DNA from: Lachnospiraceae bacterium
Lineage (GTDB): Bacteria > Bacillota > Clostridia > Lachnospirales > Lachnospiraceae
Direction: 5' to 3'
Length of the DNA stretch: 10,178 nucleotides
Assembly (NCBI GenBank): GCA_003453515.1
Contig: DMLD01000185.1
Location: 1-10,178, forward strand
Below, in pieces: positions 1 to 7,104 of the stretch. Within the stretch, counting starts at the first letter, position 1, and each line of letters opens with the position of its first letter. A program made the position numbers and the translations under genes. The notes below the pieces were generated by a model, which ran no database searches, had not been told where the DNA came from, and was given only the letters and a program-made list of their open reading frames with translations.

Positions 1-1282
1 CGACACTCCAAAATATAGCGTCCTGCACCCTGTTGGAATCCTGATATTCATCGATCATTATCTCGACAAATGATTCGGATAATTCCTTGGCGGCGTCGGA
101 GCGGACAGGCATCCCGTTTTCATCCCGGTCGTAAAGAATCTGCAGGGAATACTGTTCAAGATCGGAAAAATCGAGAACACCCCTGTCTCTTTTTGCCTGC
201 CTGAAACGCTGATCAAACTCCCTTGCAAGCCGCATCACGGTGAGGCACTCGTCTCTCATGAGATCCTGATCCCTCTGCTTGTTTTCTATCGTCCCGTGAT
301 AGTCGTCACCCTGCATAGAGCCAAGTCTGTTTCTTATCGGAGAGCACGTCCTGATAACATAATTTCTCTCCTTTGTATTATTCTTGTTCTCATCCTTTGG
401 AAGCCCGCTAAGCTCCATTACGGACAGGATATCTTTGATCCTGTTGTAAGCATTTATTTTATCAATTTTACCGTCCTTATACTCCGCAGCTGTATCATAT
501 ATTTTTTCGGTTATATCTATGAGTGCAAGAACGGTATTTTCATCCTTATTTTTATAGGCATCCCCATACTCATAGTGCATCTGCTTTACGGTCTCTAGCG
601 CTTCCCTTGCCCACACTCCGGTACTGCTTATAAGCCTGCCGATATAGGGCGATTTATCGGATTCCAACGGCGCACTGAGGATACTCTCCCACCTATCGTA
701 TACAAGGTCCGGGAAGGGCTCACTTATCATTTTTGAGTATACATCATATATCCACGTTTCGAGCTTTTGATCGCTCTTATTCAGCTCTCTTATATCGGCA
801 AGCTTTATGAAGTCATCCCTTGCCTCCTCGTACTCCTTTTCGATGAGCTCATTCATCACGTCATTTTTCAAAAGCTCGTACTCCGCACCCACAAGCTCTC
901 TGTATGACGGGTCAAGTCCTATCCTGTGAAAATACTGCCCTATTATATAATTACAGAAGCTGTGCACAGTAGATATATGCGCTCCGGAAAGTCTCCTGTA
1001 CTGTCTCCTCACATGCTCTCTCATGGACGGTGTGAGGCTTTCCGATGCCAGTGCGGCATCCATGCGCTTTCTGAGCTTTTGCTTCATCTCGGCGGCTGCT
1101 GCCTTGGTAAATGTCACGACAACAAACCTGTCTATGTCCTTTGGGTCGGACTCGTCGGTTATCCTTTTGTATATCCTCTCGACGAGGACACTGGTCTTGC
1201 CCGATCCCGCCGCGGCACTGACAAGCAACTCGCATCCGCGCTCATTTATGACCTCTAACTGTTCATCACTCCAAGCAGGCAT
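1..1282 (-). CDS. addA: ATP-dependent helicase/nuclease subunit A, AddA (5' part only)
   Basis: This is the N-terminal 427 codons of AddA, the UvrD/Rep-type 3'-5' helicase and nuclease subunit of AddAB. AddAB resects double-strand DNA ends for RecA-dependent repair in the cytoplasm. The start is MPAWSDEQLEVIN, containing the expected Q-motif. Next come Walker A SAAAGSGKT (about residues 22-30), motif Ia VVTFTKAAAAEMK (about 55-67), the AHISTVHSFC segment, LDFSDLEQ, and Walker B IMIDEYQDSN (D411/E412) close to the window edge. The reading frame is open throughout. Family members are about 1,200 residues, so roughly two thirds, including the C-terminal RecB-like nuclease domain, lie outside the window. 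The ATG at 1282-1280 is preceded by AAAAGGAG, which overlaps the end of addB, so the two are translationally coupled. The identification is very secure. Confidence 0.95.
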   Translation of the reverse strand, partial: MPAWSDEQLEVINERGCELLVSAAAGSGKTSVLVERIYKRITDESDPKDIDRFVVVTFTKAAAAEMKQKLRKRMDAALASESLTPSMREHVRRQYRRLSGAHISTVHSFCNYIIGQYFHRIGLDPSYRELVGAEYELLKNDVMNELIEKEYEEARDDFIKLADIRELNKSDQKLETWIYDVYSKMISEPFPDLVYDRWESILSAPLESDKSPYIGRLISSTGVWAREALETVKQMHYEYGDAYKNKDENTVLALIDITEKIYDTAAEYKDGKIDKINAYNRIKDILSVMELSGLPKDENKNNTKERNYVIRTCSPIRNRLGSMQGDDYHGTIENKQRDQDLMRDECLTVMRLAREFDQRFRQAKRDRGVLDFSDLEQYSLQILYDRDENGMPVRSDAAKELSESFVEIMIDEYQDSNRVQDAIFWSV

Positions 1283-1295
1283 ATCTACTCCTTTT
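1283..1295 (-). promoter_or_regulatory. addA ribosome binding site abutting the addB stop
   Basis: On the minus strand the order is AAAAGGAG (1295-1288), then the addB stop TAG (1287-1285), then two bases, then the addA ATG (1282-1280). The Shine-Dalgarno therefore lies in the last codons of addB. Ribosomes terminating on addB finish at the addA start, which fits the equimolar need for the two subunits. Confidence 0.8.
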
Positions 1296-4200
1296 CCCCG
1301 TCGTTATCGTTTTTTGCAAAATCAAACCCCTTTACATCCATGATCTCCCTCATCATCTCGGACTCACTTCTGGGCTCCAGTCCGCAGACTCCCGAGTACG
1401 GACAATATGTACAGCCGTTCTCGATATTTTTGTACTTGTACGACGATGCACATATCCTTCCGGCATACATCTCGTTTGCCATCCCTGTTATCGTTTCATC
1501 GGTGAACCTCATCAGGTCTTCAAAGACCTCTCTCTCCAAAACCTTTGAATGCCTGTCGGGATTCCCGTCACTTTTATTTATCCTGACAGGGATCGCCATG
1601 GATGTCTTGCCTTCCTCCAATGTGTTGTCAAATACAGAGATAAGCGCCTGATCGACATACCCCTTCGGTCTGGCATTTTTCTCCTCGACCTCACTGTAAA
1701 GCCTCTCGTTCTCCTCATACGAGGGCTCCCATTTTTCCTGCCTTTGATCTATCCCCTGAAACAGTATCCCCGCCGGTACGTTCTGAAGCTCCCTCTGATT
1801 TTTATAGCCCATGGCGACATTTAGGTATGTAAATAATTGCAGCTCGAGACCGTGATAAACTCTCCACGGTACGAGGTCTCTTAGGCTGCTCTTGTAATCG
1901 ATCAGCTTGATATATCTGTTTGTCTCATCCTCACAAATATCTATGCGGTCTATCCTTCCGACAAGCCGCAGCCTGCGACCGTTATCAAGCTCCTTTTCCA
2001 CGACCGGGCTTTGTATATCCTGAGGGAATGCCGCCTCGCTGAGCACCTGCTCAAACTCGCCTCTTTTCATCTGCCTTCCCATATATCCGAGCCTGTTTAT
2101 AAACACCTTCTTCATGCGCTTCATCGCATAATCTGTTCTTTTATCTATGTTAAAAATATCCCCTCTGTAGCTCTCACTTACCTTATCAAAGCACTCCCCG
2201 CCAAGGCTTATAAGCCTGTCTTCATCTATCGTTCTCCATGTATCGCCGCATGCCTTCATCTCATTGTAAAGCATGTTGAGAGTCTCATGATATACGTTGC
2301 CACGGTCTCTGGCATCTATCGAGTATTCGTCCCTCTCCCTCACATGCAGTCCGTAGCTCAAAAAATGCTGATACGGGCAGGCGGCATATTTTTCAAAACG
2401 GGTAACACTTGTCACCGGAGCCTCTCCGTACAGCGCCCCTGCCACCGACGGCGTCAGCGCTGCATACGACCTATTCAGCTTTGCAGGTCTGTCAAAAAAA
2501 TGGAGCCATGCCGATGAATTTCTTTGGTGATAGGAATATATCTCCTTGCATATATCATCAAAGACCCCGGGTGCTCTGTCAGCAGATGTGTGCCTTATCA
2601 GATAGCTTCGTCCGAGGTCTGTTGATATGACTGCCTCCGGCGATCTGTCGTCCTCATCGCTTATCATATCTATGTCAAACATCGCCTGCAGCGCGGTTAT
2701 CAGATAGGACGGTCTGACCTCTGCTCCGTCCGTCCCGGAGATCCTCGTGGTAAGGATCAGGCTGTCCGACGGTCTTGTGACAAGTCTGTAGAGATTGAGC
2801 ATCTCCTGTTTGAAGCTTTCCTCAAACGAGGGTGCAAGCTCTATCCCCCTGCCTGCTCCCACCTCCTCTATCCTCTCACGCTCCATATCCGAGAGTATAC
2901 CGGGCTTATCCGCTCCTCCGGGGAACGTATCATCCGTGTTTCCGAGAAAAATAACGTGACTTACCTCGCCCATCCTGCTCCTCTTTATATCGCCGATGAG
3001 AACCTGTGAGTCCGCAGGCGGAACAAAGCCCAGCACGCTTTCCGATATCCCTGCCCTGACCACCTCGATATATTCCCTAAGTGTCATAGACTCATCGCCC
3101 ATGATATCAACAAGCATATCAAACACAGCCATTACCGCGGGGTATATCCTCTCATACTCCCTCTGCATGAGTATATCGTCTTCCTCACCTCGGATGGCTG
3201 CCATATTTTTCAGCCGCTCATAGCAGTTATTATTGATGATAAAATTACATATGATAACGGAGAATTCTTTTACAGTTTTTTTGCCGCCTTTTAGTCCCTC
3301 ATACACACTCCTTAGACTGTTAAAAATAAGCTCTCTCGATACGTTTATCCGTTCCAGCCTTTCAGGGGTATAGCTTCCTCCGACGTCGTATCTCCACTCC
3401 TCGGCAAACGCCGCAAATCCGTGCCTTCCGCTTGCTAACATATAGTTTTCGAGTCTGTCGCACGCCTCGTCTCCATCCTCACATTCAGCATAAAACGGAG
3501 AGAGTGCACACTTTGAAAAACGCATGATGGATTGGATGTCAAATCCATGCTCCATCATATCAAAAAATGACATGATAAATTCCGACAAAGGGTTGGTTCC
3601 TATGTTCATTTTTTTATCGATAAAATAAGGTACTCCTGCCTCGTCAAAATACCTCTTAAGATGCGGTGCATATCGTTCAAGGTCACCGCAGATAACAGCG
3701 ATCGATGAGGGGTCGACACCCGCTCTTATATACCTTGCGGACTCCCACGCCGCAAAGCGCGCCTCTGCACGCTCGTTTTTGCACTCCCTGATAGCTATAT
3801 CACCGATCTCACCGGTATACCTTTTGTTGTCGTATGCAAAGAGATGCTTCTCCAAAAATGACAACGAATCACTTTTCAGTCTGTAGGAGCCCTTGTCCTC
3901 TCCGCTTCCGACCACCGTTATCTCATCGACGCCGACTCCCTGCTCTCCGGCGATATGTATGAGCTTTTTTATCGTATTTACACTCAGTGAAAAAAGCTCA
4001 TCCCTGCTTCCGGTATTGTCATAGGTAACGGTCACTATCACATCCCGGCAGTGCTTCATAAGCCTGCCGATCAGCTCGTACTGAACGGGAGAAAACCCGG
4101 TGAAATCATCCAGACAAACAGTGGCATTTTTCAAAAAAGAAAGCCTGTCGACCTTATCCGTGAGAGAGGGTATGAGCTCCTCGGCAAACCTGTAGGTCTC

Positions 4201-4707
4201 CCCGAGCCTTGCCTCCATCTCGTCATATATAAGCTTCAGATCCCTTAGCTTGGCGGCACTTCTCGACTCCGCCCCGAACTCATCTATGAGTACGGATATC
4301 TCATCATCTCCGACATCGTACTCCATGAACTCACTTAAAAGAGACTTGCACTCGTCCAGAAAGCCCGGACGGTCAAGTCCCTTTTTGAAGTATTCAAGCT
4401 TATTTTTATTCTCCGACAATACCTTTCTGAGGAGCATGATCTTGCCCTCATCGGAAAGTATCACCCTTTTTTCTCCGGCATACTCCTCCAAAGCTCTGTA
4501 GGCAAGTCGTCTGAAGCTGAGTACATCGATGTTCAGGATGCACTCGCATTTTTTCAGAAACAGACCTGCCGCTTCCTGGGAAAACTGATCCGGAACTATC
4601 ACTATTACCTGTGAGCCCGGATCCGCCTTCGCTCTTTCAAGGCATATATCAAACGCCCTTGTTGTTTTACCGCTGCCTGATACTCCGGTGATAAGCTTCA
4701 GAGACAT
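1285..4707 (-). CDS. addB: ATP-dependent helicase/deoxyribonuclease subunit B, AddB
   Basis: AddB partners AddA in the AddAB helicase-nuclease. In this family it contributes Chi recognition and the nuclease that cuts one strand. I chose the ATG at 4707 (1,140 aa, starting MSLKLITGVSGSGKTTR) because AAGGGAGG lies four bases upstream. An in-frame ATG at 4749 would add 14 residues but has a GGGG run directly against it and the extra residues do not look like the family. Walker A is GVSGSGKT near residues 8-15. The C-terminal nuclease shows H807 in NVYHET, D920 in GRIDRID, and D937/K939 in IDYKSS. The 4Fe-4S cluster cysteines are C777 (YAACPYQ) and C1099, C1102, C1108 in the CxxCx5C motif CTYCPYSGVC, giving the complete four-cysteine set. 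The length matches the Firmicute family (about 1,160). It lies 72 bp after nadE and two bases before addA. No damage is seen. Confidence 0.96.
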   Translation of the reverse strand: MSLKLITGVSGSGKTTRAFDICLERAKADPGSQVIVIVPDQFSQEAAGLFLKKCECILNIDVLSFRRLAYRALEEYAGEKRVILSDEGKIMLLRKVLSENKNKLEYFKKGLDRPGFLDECKSLLSEFMEYDVGDDEISVLIDEFGAESRSAAKLRDLKLIYDEMEARLGETYRFAEELIPSLTDKVDRLSFLKNATVCLDDFTGFSPVQYELIGRLMKHCRDVIVTVTYDNTGSRDELFSLSVNTIKKLIHIAGEQGVGVDEITVVGSGEDKGSYRLKSDSLSFLEKHLFAYDNKRYTGEIGDIAIRECKNERAEARFAAWESARYIRAGVDPSSIAVICGDLERYAPHLKRYFDEAGVPYFIDKKMNIGTNPLSEFIMSFFDMMEHGFDIQSIMRFSKCALSPFYAECEDGDEACDRLENYMLASGRHGFAAFAEEWRYDVGGSYTPERLERINVSRELIFNSLRSVYEGLKGGKKTVKEFSVIICNFIINNNCYERLKNMAAIRGEEDDILMQREYERIYPAVMAVFDMLVDIMGDESMTLREYIEVVRAGISESVLGFVPPADSQVLIGDIKRSRMGEVSHVIFLGNTDDTFPGGADKPGILSDMERERIEEVGAGRGIELAPSFEESFKQEMLNLYRLVTRPSDSLILTTRISGTDGAEVRPSYLITALQAMFDIDMISDEDDRSPEAVISTDLGRSYLIRHTSADRAPGVFDDICKEIYSYHQRNSSAWLHFFDRPAKLNRSYAALTPSVAGALYGEAPVTSVTRFEKYAACPYQHFLSYGLHVRERDEYSIDARDRGNVYHETLNMLYNEMKACGDTWRTIDEDRLISLGGECFDKVSESYRGDIFNIDKRTDYAMKRMKKVFINRLGYMGRQMKRGEFEQVLSEAAFPQDIQSPVVEKELDNGRRLRLVGRIDRIDICEDETNRYIKLIDYKSSLRDLVPWRVYHGLELQLFTYLNVAMGYKNQRELQNVPAGILFQGIDQRQEKWEPSYEENERLYSEVEEKNARPKGYVDQALISVFDNTLEEGKTSMAIPVRINKSDGNPDRHSKVLEREVFEDLMRFTDETITGMANEMYAGRICASSYKYKNIENGCTYCPYSGVCGLEPRSESEMMREIMDVKGFDFAKNDNDGEKE

Positions 4708-4719
4708 ATATCCTCCCTT
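4708..4719 (-). promoter_or_regulatory. addB ribosome binding site that decides the start
   Basis: The minus strand reads AAGGGAGG, then ATAT, then ATG (4707-4705). This near-perfect Shine-Dalgarno supports the start giving MSLKLITG over the longer upstream ATG at 4749, whose only purine run touches the start codon. Confidence 0.75.
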
Positions 4720-4779
4720 ATCTGCTGCGAATCGAGTATAGGGTTTCATCCCCTGCCCGATGTCCGATTACTCAGCCAC

Positions 4780-6693
4780 TTATTGAAGACGCCAAAGCGC
4801 GTCAACAGCATCGCTCGGCATCCTCCAGTCTCCTCTGGGGCTAAGCGACACGGTACCGACCTTGGGACCGTCCGGGATACACGAGCGCTTGAACTGCTGT
4901 GAGAAAAATCTCTTCATGAACACATCGAGCCATTTTTCTATATCAGCCTCATCGTACTCATCCGAAAAGGCGTGCTTGGCGAGCCTGAGTATCTTGGAGG
5001 TCTTGGCACCCGTCCTTATCATATGATACAGGAAGAAATCGTGAAGCTCGTACGGTCCGACGATGTCCTCCGTGCGCTGTGATATCTCGCCGTCCTTCGG
5101 TGGGAGAAGCTCGGGGCTGACAGGCGTATCAAGTATGCTCATCAGCACTTCGGTAAGAGCCTTGTCCTCTGCGGTATCCGCATAGTAGCCCACCAGATGT
5201 CTGACTAATGTCTTGGGCACGGATGCATTCACTCCGTACATCGACATATGATCCCCGTTGTAGGTCGCCCATCCGAGTGCGAGCTCGGACAGATCGCCTG
5301 TTCCCACGACCAGACCATTCAGCTTGTTTGCAACATCCATAAGAAGCTGCGTGCGCTCTCTTGCCTGCGCGTTCTCATAGGTCACATCGTGATCGTCCTC
5401 ACTTTGTCCTATGTCCTCAAAATGCTTCAATAAGCTTTCCCTTATATCTGTTTCCCTGAATGTGACACCGAGTACCTTAGCCAGCGTCTCGGCGTTGCTC
5501 TTCGTATGAGCAGTCGTTCCAAAGCACGGCATGGTTATCGCATGTATGCCCTTTTTGTCAAGACCGAGCTTTTCAAATGCCCCGGCGGTGACCAAAAGCG
5601 CAAGTGTGGAGTCAAGCCCGCCCGAGAGCCCAATCACGGCATTTTTACAATGCGTATGCTCCAGCCTTTTGACAAGTCCCATCACCTGGATCGTGGTTAT
5701 GCGCTGTGCTCTGCTGTTGAGATTCTCCTTGTCCTGAGGGACAAACGGAAGCTTCGGAAACGGTCTTGTGAGTACGGTCTCCGTCGGTGCACCTATGTCA
5801 AAGACACAGATGCGGTATCCCTCCTTTGTCGGATCGGGACGCACCGGAAATGTCGTGTACAGTCTTCTCTGGGCAATGAGCTTTGCAAGGTCTATCTCCG
5901 TGATAACGATACCGTCTCCGGTGAACGGCTCGTGCTCTCTCAGCATCCTTCCGTTCTCCGCTATCATATCGTGTCTTGCAAACACCACATCGGTCGTAGA
6001 CTCTCCCTCGCCCGCGTCGGCATAAATATAACCGCAGACACAGCGACCGGACTGACCGATGACAAGCCCCCTTCTGTACTCCGCCTTTCCCGCCACCTCG
6101 TTGCTCGCAGAGAGGTTGGCTATGATGAGCGCTCCGGATGCGGCATGCTCGGACGAGGGCGGCATAACTGCCCACAGATCCTCACACAGCTCAACGGCAA
6201 AGGTAAACTCCGGCATCCATGTATCGCGAAACAGAAGCCTCGTTCCGAACGGTGCACTGTCATCGCCGAGAAGTATCTCTCCCATATCCGGCTCTCCCGG
6301 CGCAAAGTGTCTGACCTCGTAAAACTCCTTGTAGTTGGGAAGATATGTCTTGGGGACTACTCCCAATACCCTGCCTCCGCTGACGACCACAGCCGTATTG
6401 TACACTCTTCCGTTGTGGTAAAGCGGCATACCCAAAACCGATACCATATCAAGCTCTGCGGTGCGGTAGAGATACTCATACAGCGCTTCCTTCGCTCCCT
6501 CTAACAGTGTGTCTGTCAGAAAAAGATCCCCGCAGGTATAGCCCGTTATCGAAAGCTCCGGAAAGACCAACAGTCTGACACCGACCGCAGCCATCTCCTC
6601 TGCTCTTGCGACCATCTCACGCACATTGTACTCCGTGTCAGCCACACGCACCTTCGGAGTGACTGCCGCAACCTTTACAAATCCGTCTCTCAT
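4780..6693 (-). CDS. nadE: glutamine-dependent NAD+ synthetase, NadE
   Basis: The enzyme makes NAD+ from nicotinic acid adenine dinucleotide, ATP and glutamine (EC 6.3.5.1), the last step of NAD synthesis, in the cytoplasm. It is the long two-domain form (637 aa). The N-terminal nitrilase-type glutaminase shows the Glu-Lys-Cys triad: E46 in VFPELSITGY, K115 in VPKTYLPNY and C170 in VELCEDLW. The C-terminal synthetase has the PP-loop SGGLDS (357-362) that binds ATP, followed by TGDLSELALGWATY, typical of the family. It can therefore take nitrogen from glutamine rather than needing free ammonia. The ATG at 6693 has AGGAGGGG five bases upstream on the minus strand. The gene sits upstream of addB with 72 bp between and no terminator that I can see, so read-through into addBA is likely. 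Upstream lie a tandem 10-bp repeat and the 6S RNA. Confidence 0.97.
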   Translation of the reverse strand: MRDGFVKVAAVTPKVRVADTEYNVREMVARAEEMAAVGVRLLVFPELSITGYTCGDLFLTDTLLEGAKEALYEYLYRTAELDMVSVLGMPLYHNGRVYNTAVVVSGGRVLGVVPKTYLPNYKEFYEVRHFAPGEPDMGEILLGDDSAPFGTRLLFRDTWMPEFTFAVELCEDLWAVMPPSSEHAASGALIIANLSASNEVAGKAEYRRGLVIGQSGRCVCGYIYADAGEGESTTDVVFARHDMIAENGRMLREHEPFTGDGIVITEIDLAKLIAQRRLYTTFPVRPDPTKEGYRICVFDIGAPTETVLTRPFPKLPFVPQDKENLNSRAQRITTIQVMGLVKRLEHTHCKNAVIGLSGGLDSTLALLVTAGAFEKLGLDKKGIHAITMPCFGTTAHTKSNAETLAKVLGVTFRETDIRESLLKHFEDIGQSEDDHDVTYENAQARERTQLLMDVANKLNGLVVGTGDLSELALGWATYNGDHMSMYGVNASVPKTLVRHLVGYYADTAEDKALTEVLMSILDTPVSPELLPPKDGEISQRTEDIVGPYELHDFFLYHMIRTGAKTSKILRLAKHAFSDEYDEADIEKWLDVFMKRFFSQQFKRSCIPDGPKVGTVSLSPRGDWRMPSDAVDALWRLQ

Positions 6694-6740
6694 GTTCCCC
6701 TCCTGTCATAAACATGCCTACTGTTCCGACTGCCATAAAA

Positions 6741-6767
6741 TGACTGTAAATGACTGTAAATATAATA
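6741..6767 (-). promoter_or_regulatory. tandem 10-bp repeat and weak promoter upstream of nadE
   Basis: The plus strand carries TGACTGTAAA twice in direct succession (6741-6760). With the preceding AAA the periodic tract covers 6738-6760. The minus strand has a TATTAT -10-like box at 6767-6762, which would start transcription near 6755, inside the repeat. No convincing -35 is found at 16-18 bp. Two identical sites one helical turn apart across a start site look like an operator. I do not recognise the motif as a known NiaR or NrtR site. The repeat is certain; promoter and operator roles are inference. Confidence 0.4.
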
Positions 6768-6792
6768 ACTAATTACAGCTATAACGAAATGA

Positions 6793-6810
6793 GCAGCGAT
6801 CTCTCGCTGC
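6793..6810 (-). terminator. perfect 7-bp hairpin with GAGA tetraloop, possible terminator of the 6S RNA
   Basis: The arms 6793-6799 and 6804-6810 pair perfectly (GCAGCGA/TCGCTGC). On the minus strand the loop is GAGA, a stable GNRA tetraloop, while on the plus strand it is TCTC. This suggests the hairpin works as RNA on the minus strand. What follows is TCATTTCGTTATAG, only moderately U-rich, so termination would be weak or partial. It lies about 38 nt past the 3' end of the 6S closing stem and about 100 bp before nadE. A structured nadE leader element is an alternative. Confidence 0.35.
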
Positions 6811-6847
6811 CCTCTTATAACTAAACAATGTAAACTGTTATCTCTAT

Positions 6848-7060
6848 CCCGAAATGCCGGCTTCTGTTTTTTGACTCCTAGCAAAGGCTAGGTGGGCAAC
6901 CGCATGCAGCCTTCTGCCTTCCGTTGCTATGTTGCCATAAGTACGCAAATACCAAGATGTATATACGCAGTGACGGCCCGACATCCAACTACAGATATAG
7001 GAATCCCTTTTAAAGTGTTGTAGGTTCAAAAATACAGAAGTTGTCGTGCACCCCAGGAAT
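6848..7060 (-). ncRNA. ssrS: 6S RNA (SsrS)
   Basis: 6S RNA mimics an open promoter and binds the housekeeping RNA polymerase holoenzyme to lower transcription in slow growth. No coding frame is convincing here, but the minus strand folds like 6S. An outer closing stem pairs 7048-7057 with 6848-6857 (10 bp, several G-U). An inner closing stem pairs 7026-7040 with 6861-6874 (14 bp with one bulged A). A large open bubble then carries a small hairpin on its 3' strand (6877-6882 with 6887-6892, CCTAGC/GCTAGG). Beyond it is an interrupted terminal stem: 6991-6994/6914-6917, 6986-6989/6923-6926, 6981-6984/6929-6932 and 6975-6977/6934-6936. The segment GCGGTTGCCCACCTAGC resembles clostridial 6S from memory. 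A size near 200 nt fits. The ends are approximate and some 5' leader is likely. Another structured RNA is possible but less likely. Confidence 0.75.
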
Positions 7061-7075
7061 TATTAACTTATATAT

Positions 7076-7104
7076 ATTATACTATAATCCTTCCTCTAAA
7101 TCAA
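7076..7104 (-). promoter_or_regulatory. 6S RNA promoter embedded in the kinase 3' end
   Basis: The minus strand has TTGATT (7104-7099), exactly 17 bp, then a perfect TATAAT (7081-7076). Transcription would begin near 7069, about ten bases before the outer closing stem of the 6S RNA. The -35 and spacer coincide with the last codons (LDLEEGL) and TAG stop of the kinase gene, so coding sequence and promoter share bases. This is the expected strong sigma-70/SigA type promoter for an abundant RNA. Confidence 0.7.

Noticed and set aside
296..598. Hydrophobic plus-strand open frame of 100 codons
   Set aside because: It is antisense to addA, whose frame and motifs are continuous through the region, and it has no ribosome binding site.
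4708..4749. Upstream in-frame ATG at 4749 as the addB start
   Set aside because: The 14 added residues precede the normal N-terminus and the ATG has no properly spaced Shine-Dalgarno, while the ATG at 4707 has AAGGGAGG four bases upstream.
5506..6504. Long open frame on the plus strand opposite nadE (332 codons)
   Set aside because: It lies antisense to a well-supported enzyme gene, has no ribosome binding site or family resemblance, and is low-complexity rich in Arg/Leu/Ser. It is a by-product of the nadE codon pattern.
6761..6766. Perfect TATAAT on the plus strand as a promoter antisense to the 6S RNA
   Set aside because: No -35 match lies at 16-18 bp and there is no extended -10 TG. In AT-rich intergenic DNA this hexamer is expected by chance.
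6877..6905. GCAAAGGCTAGG-type string on the plus strand, reminiscent of a c-di-GMP riboswitch
   Set aside because: The rest of the riboswitch core is absent, no plus-strand gene follows, and the same bases are fully explained by the minus-strand 6S fold.
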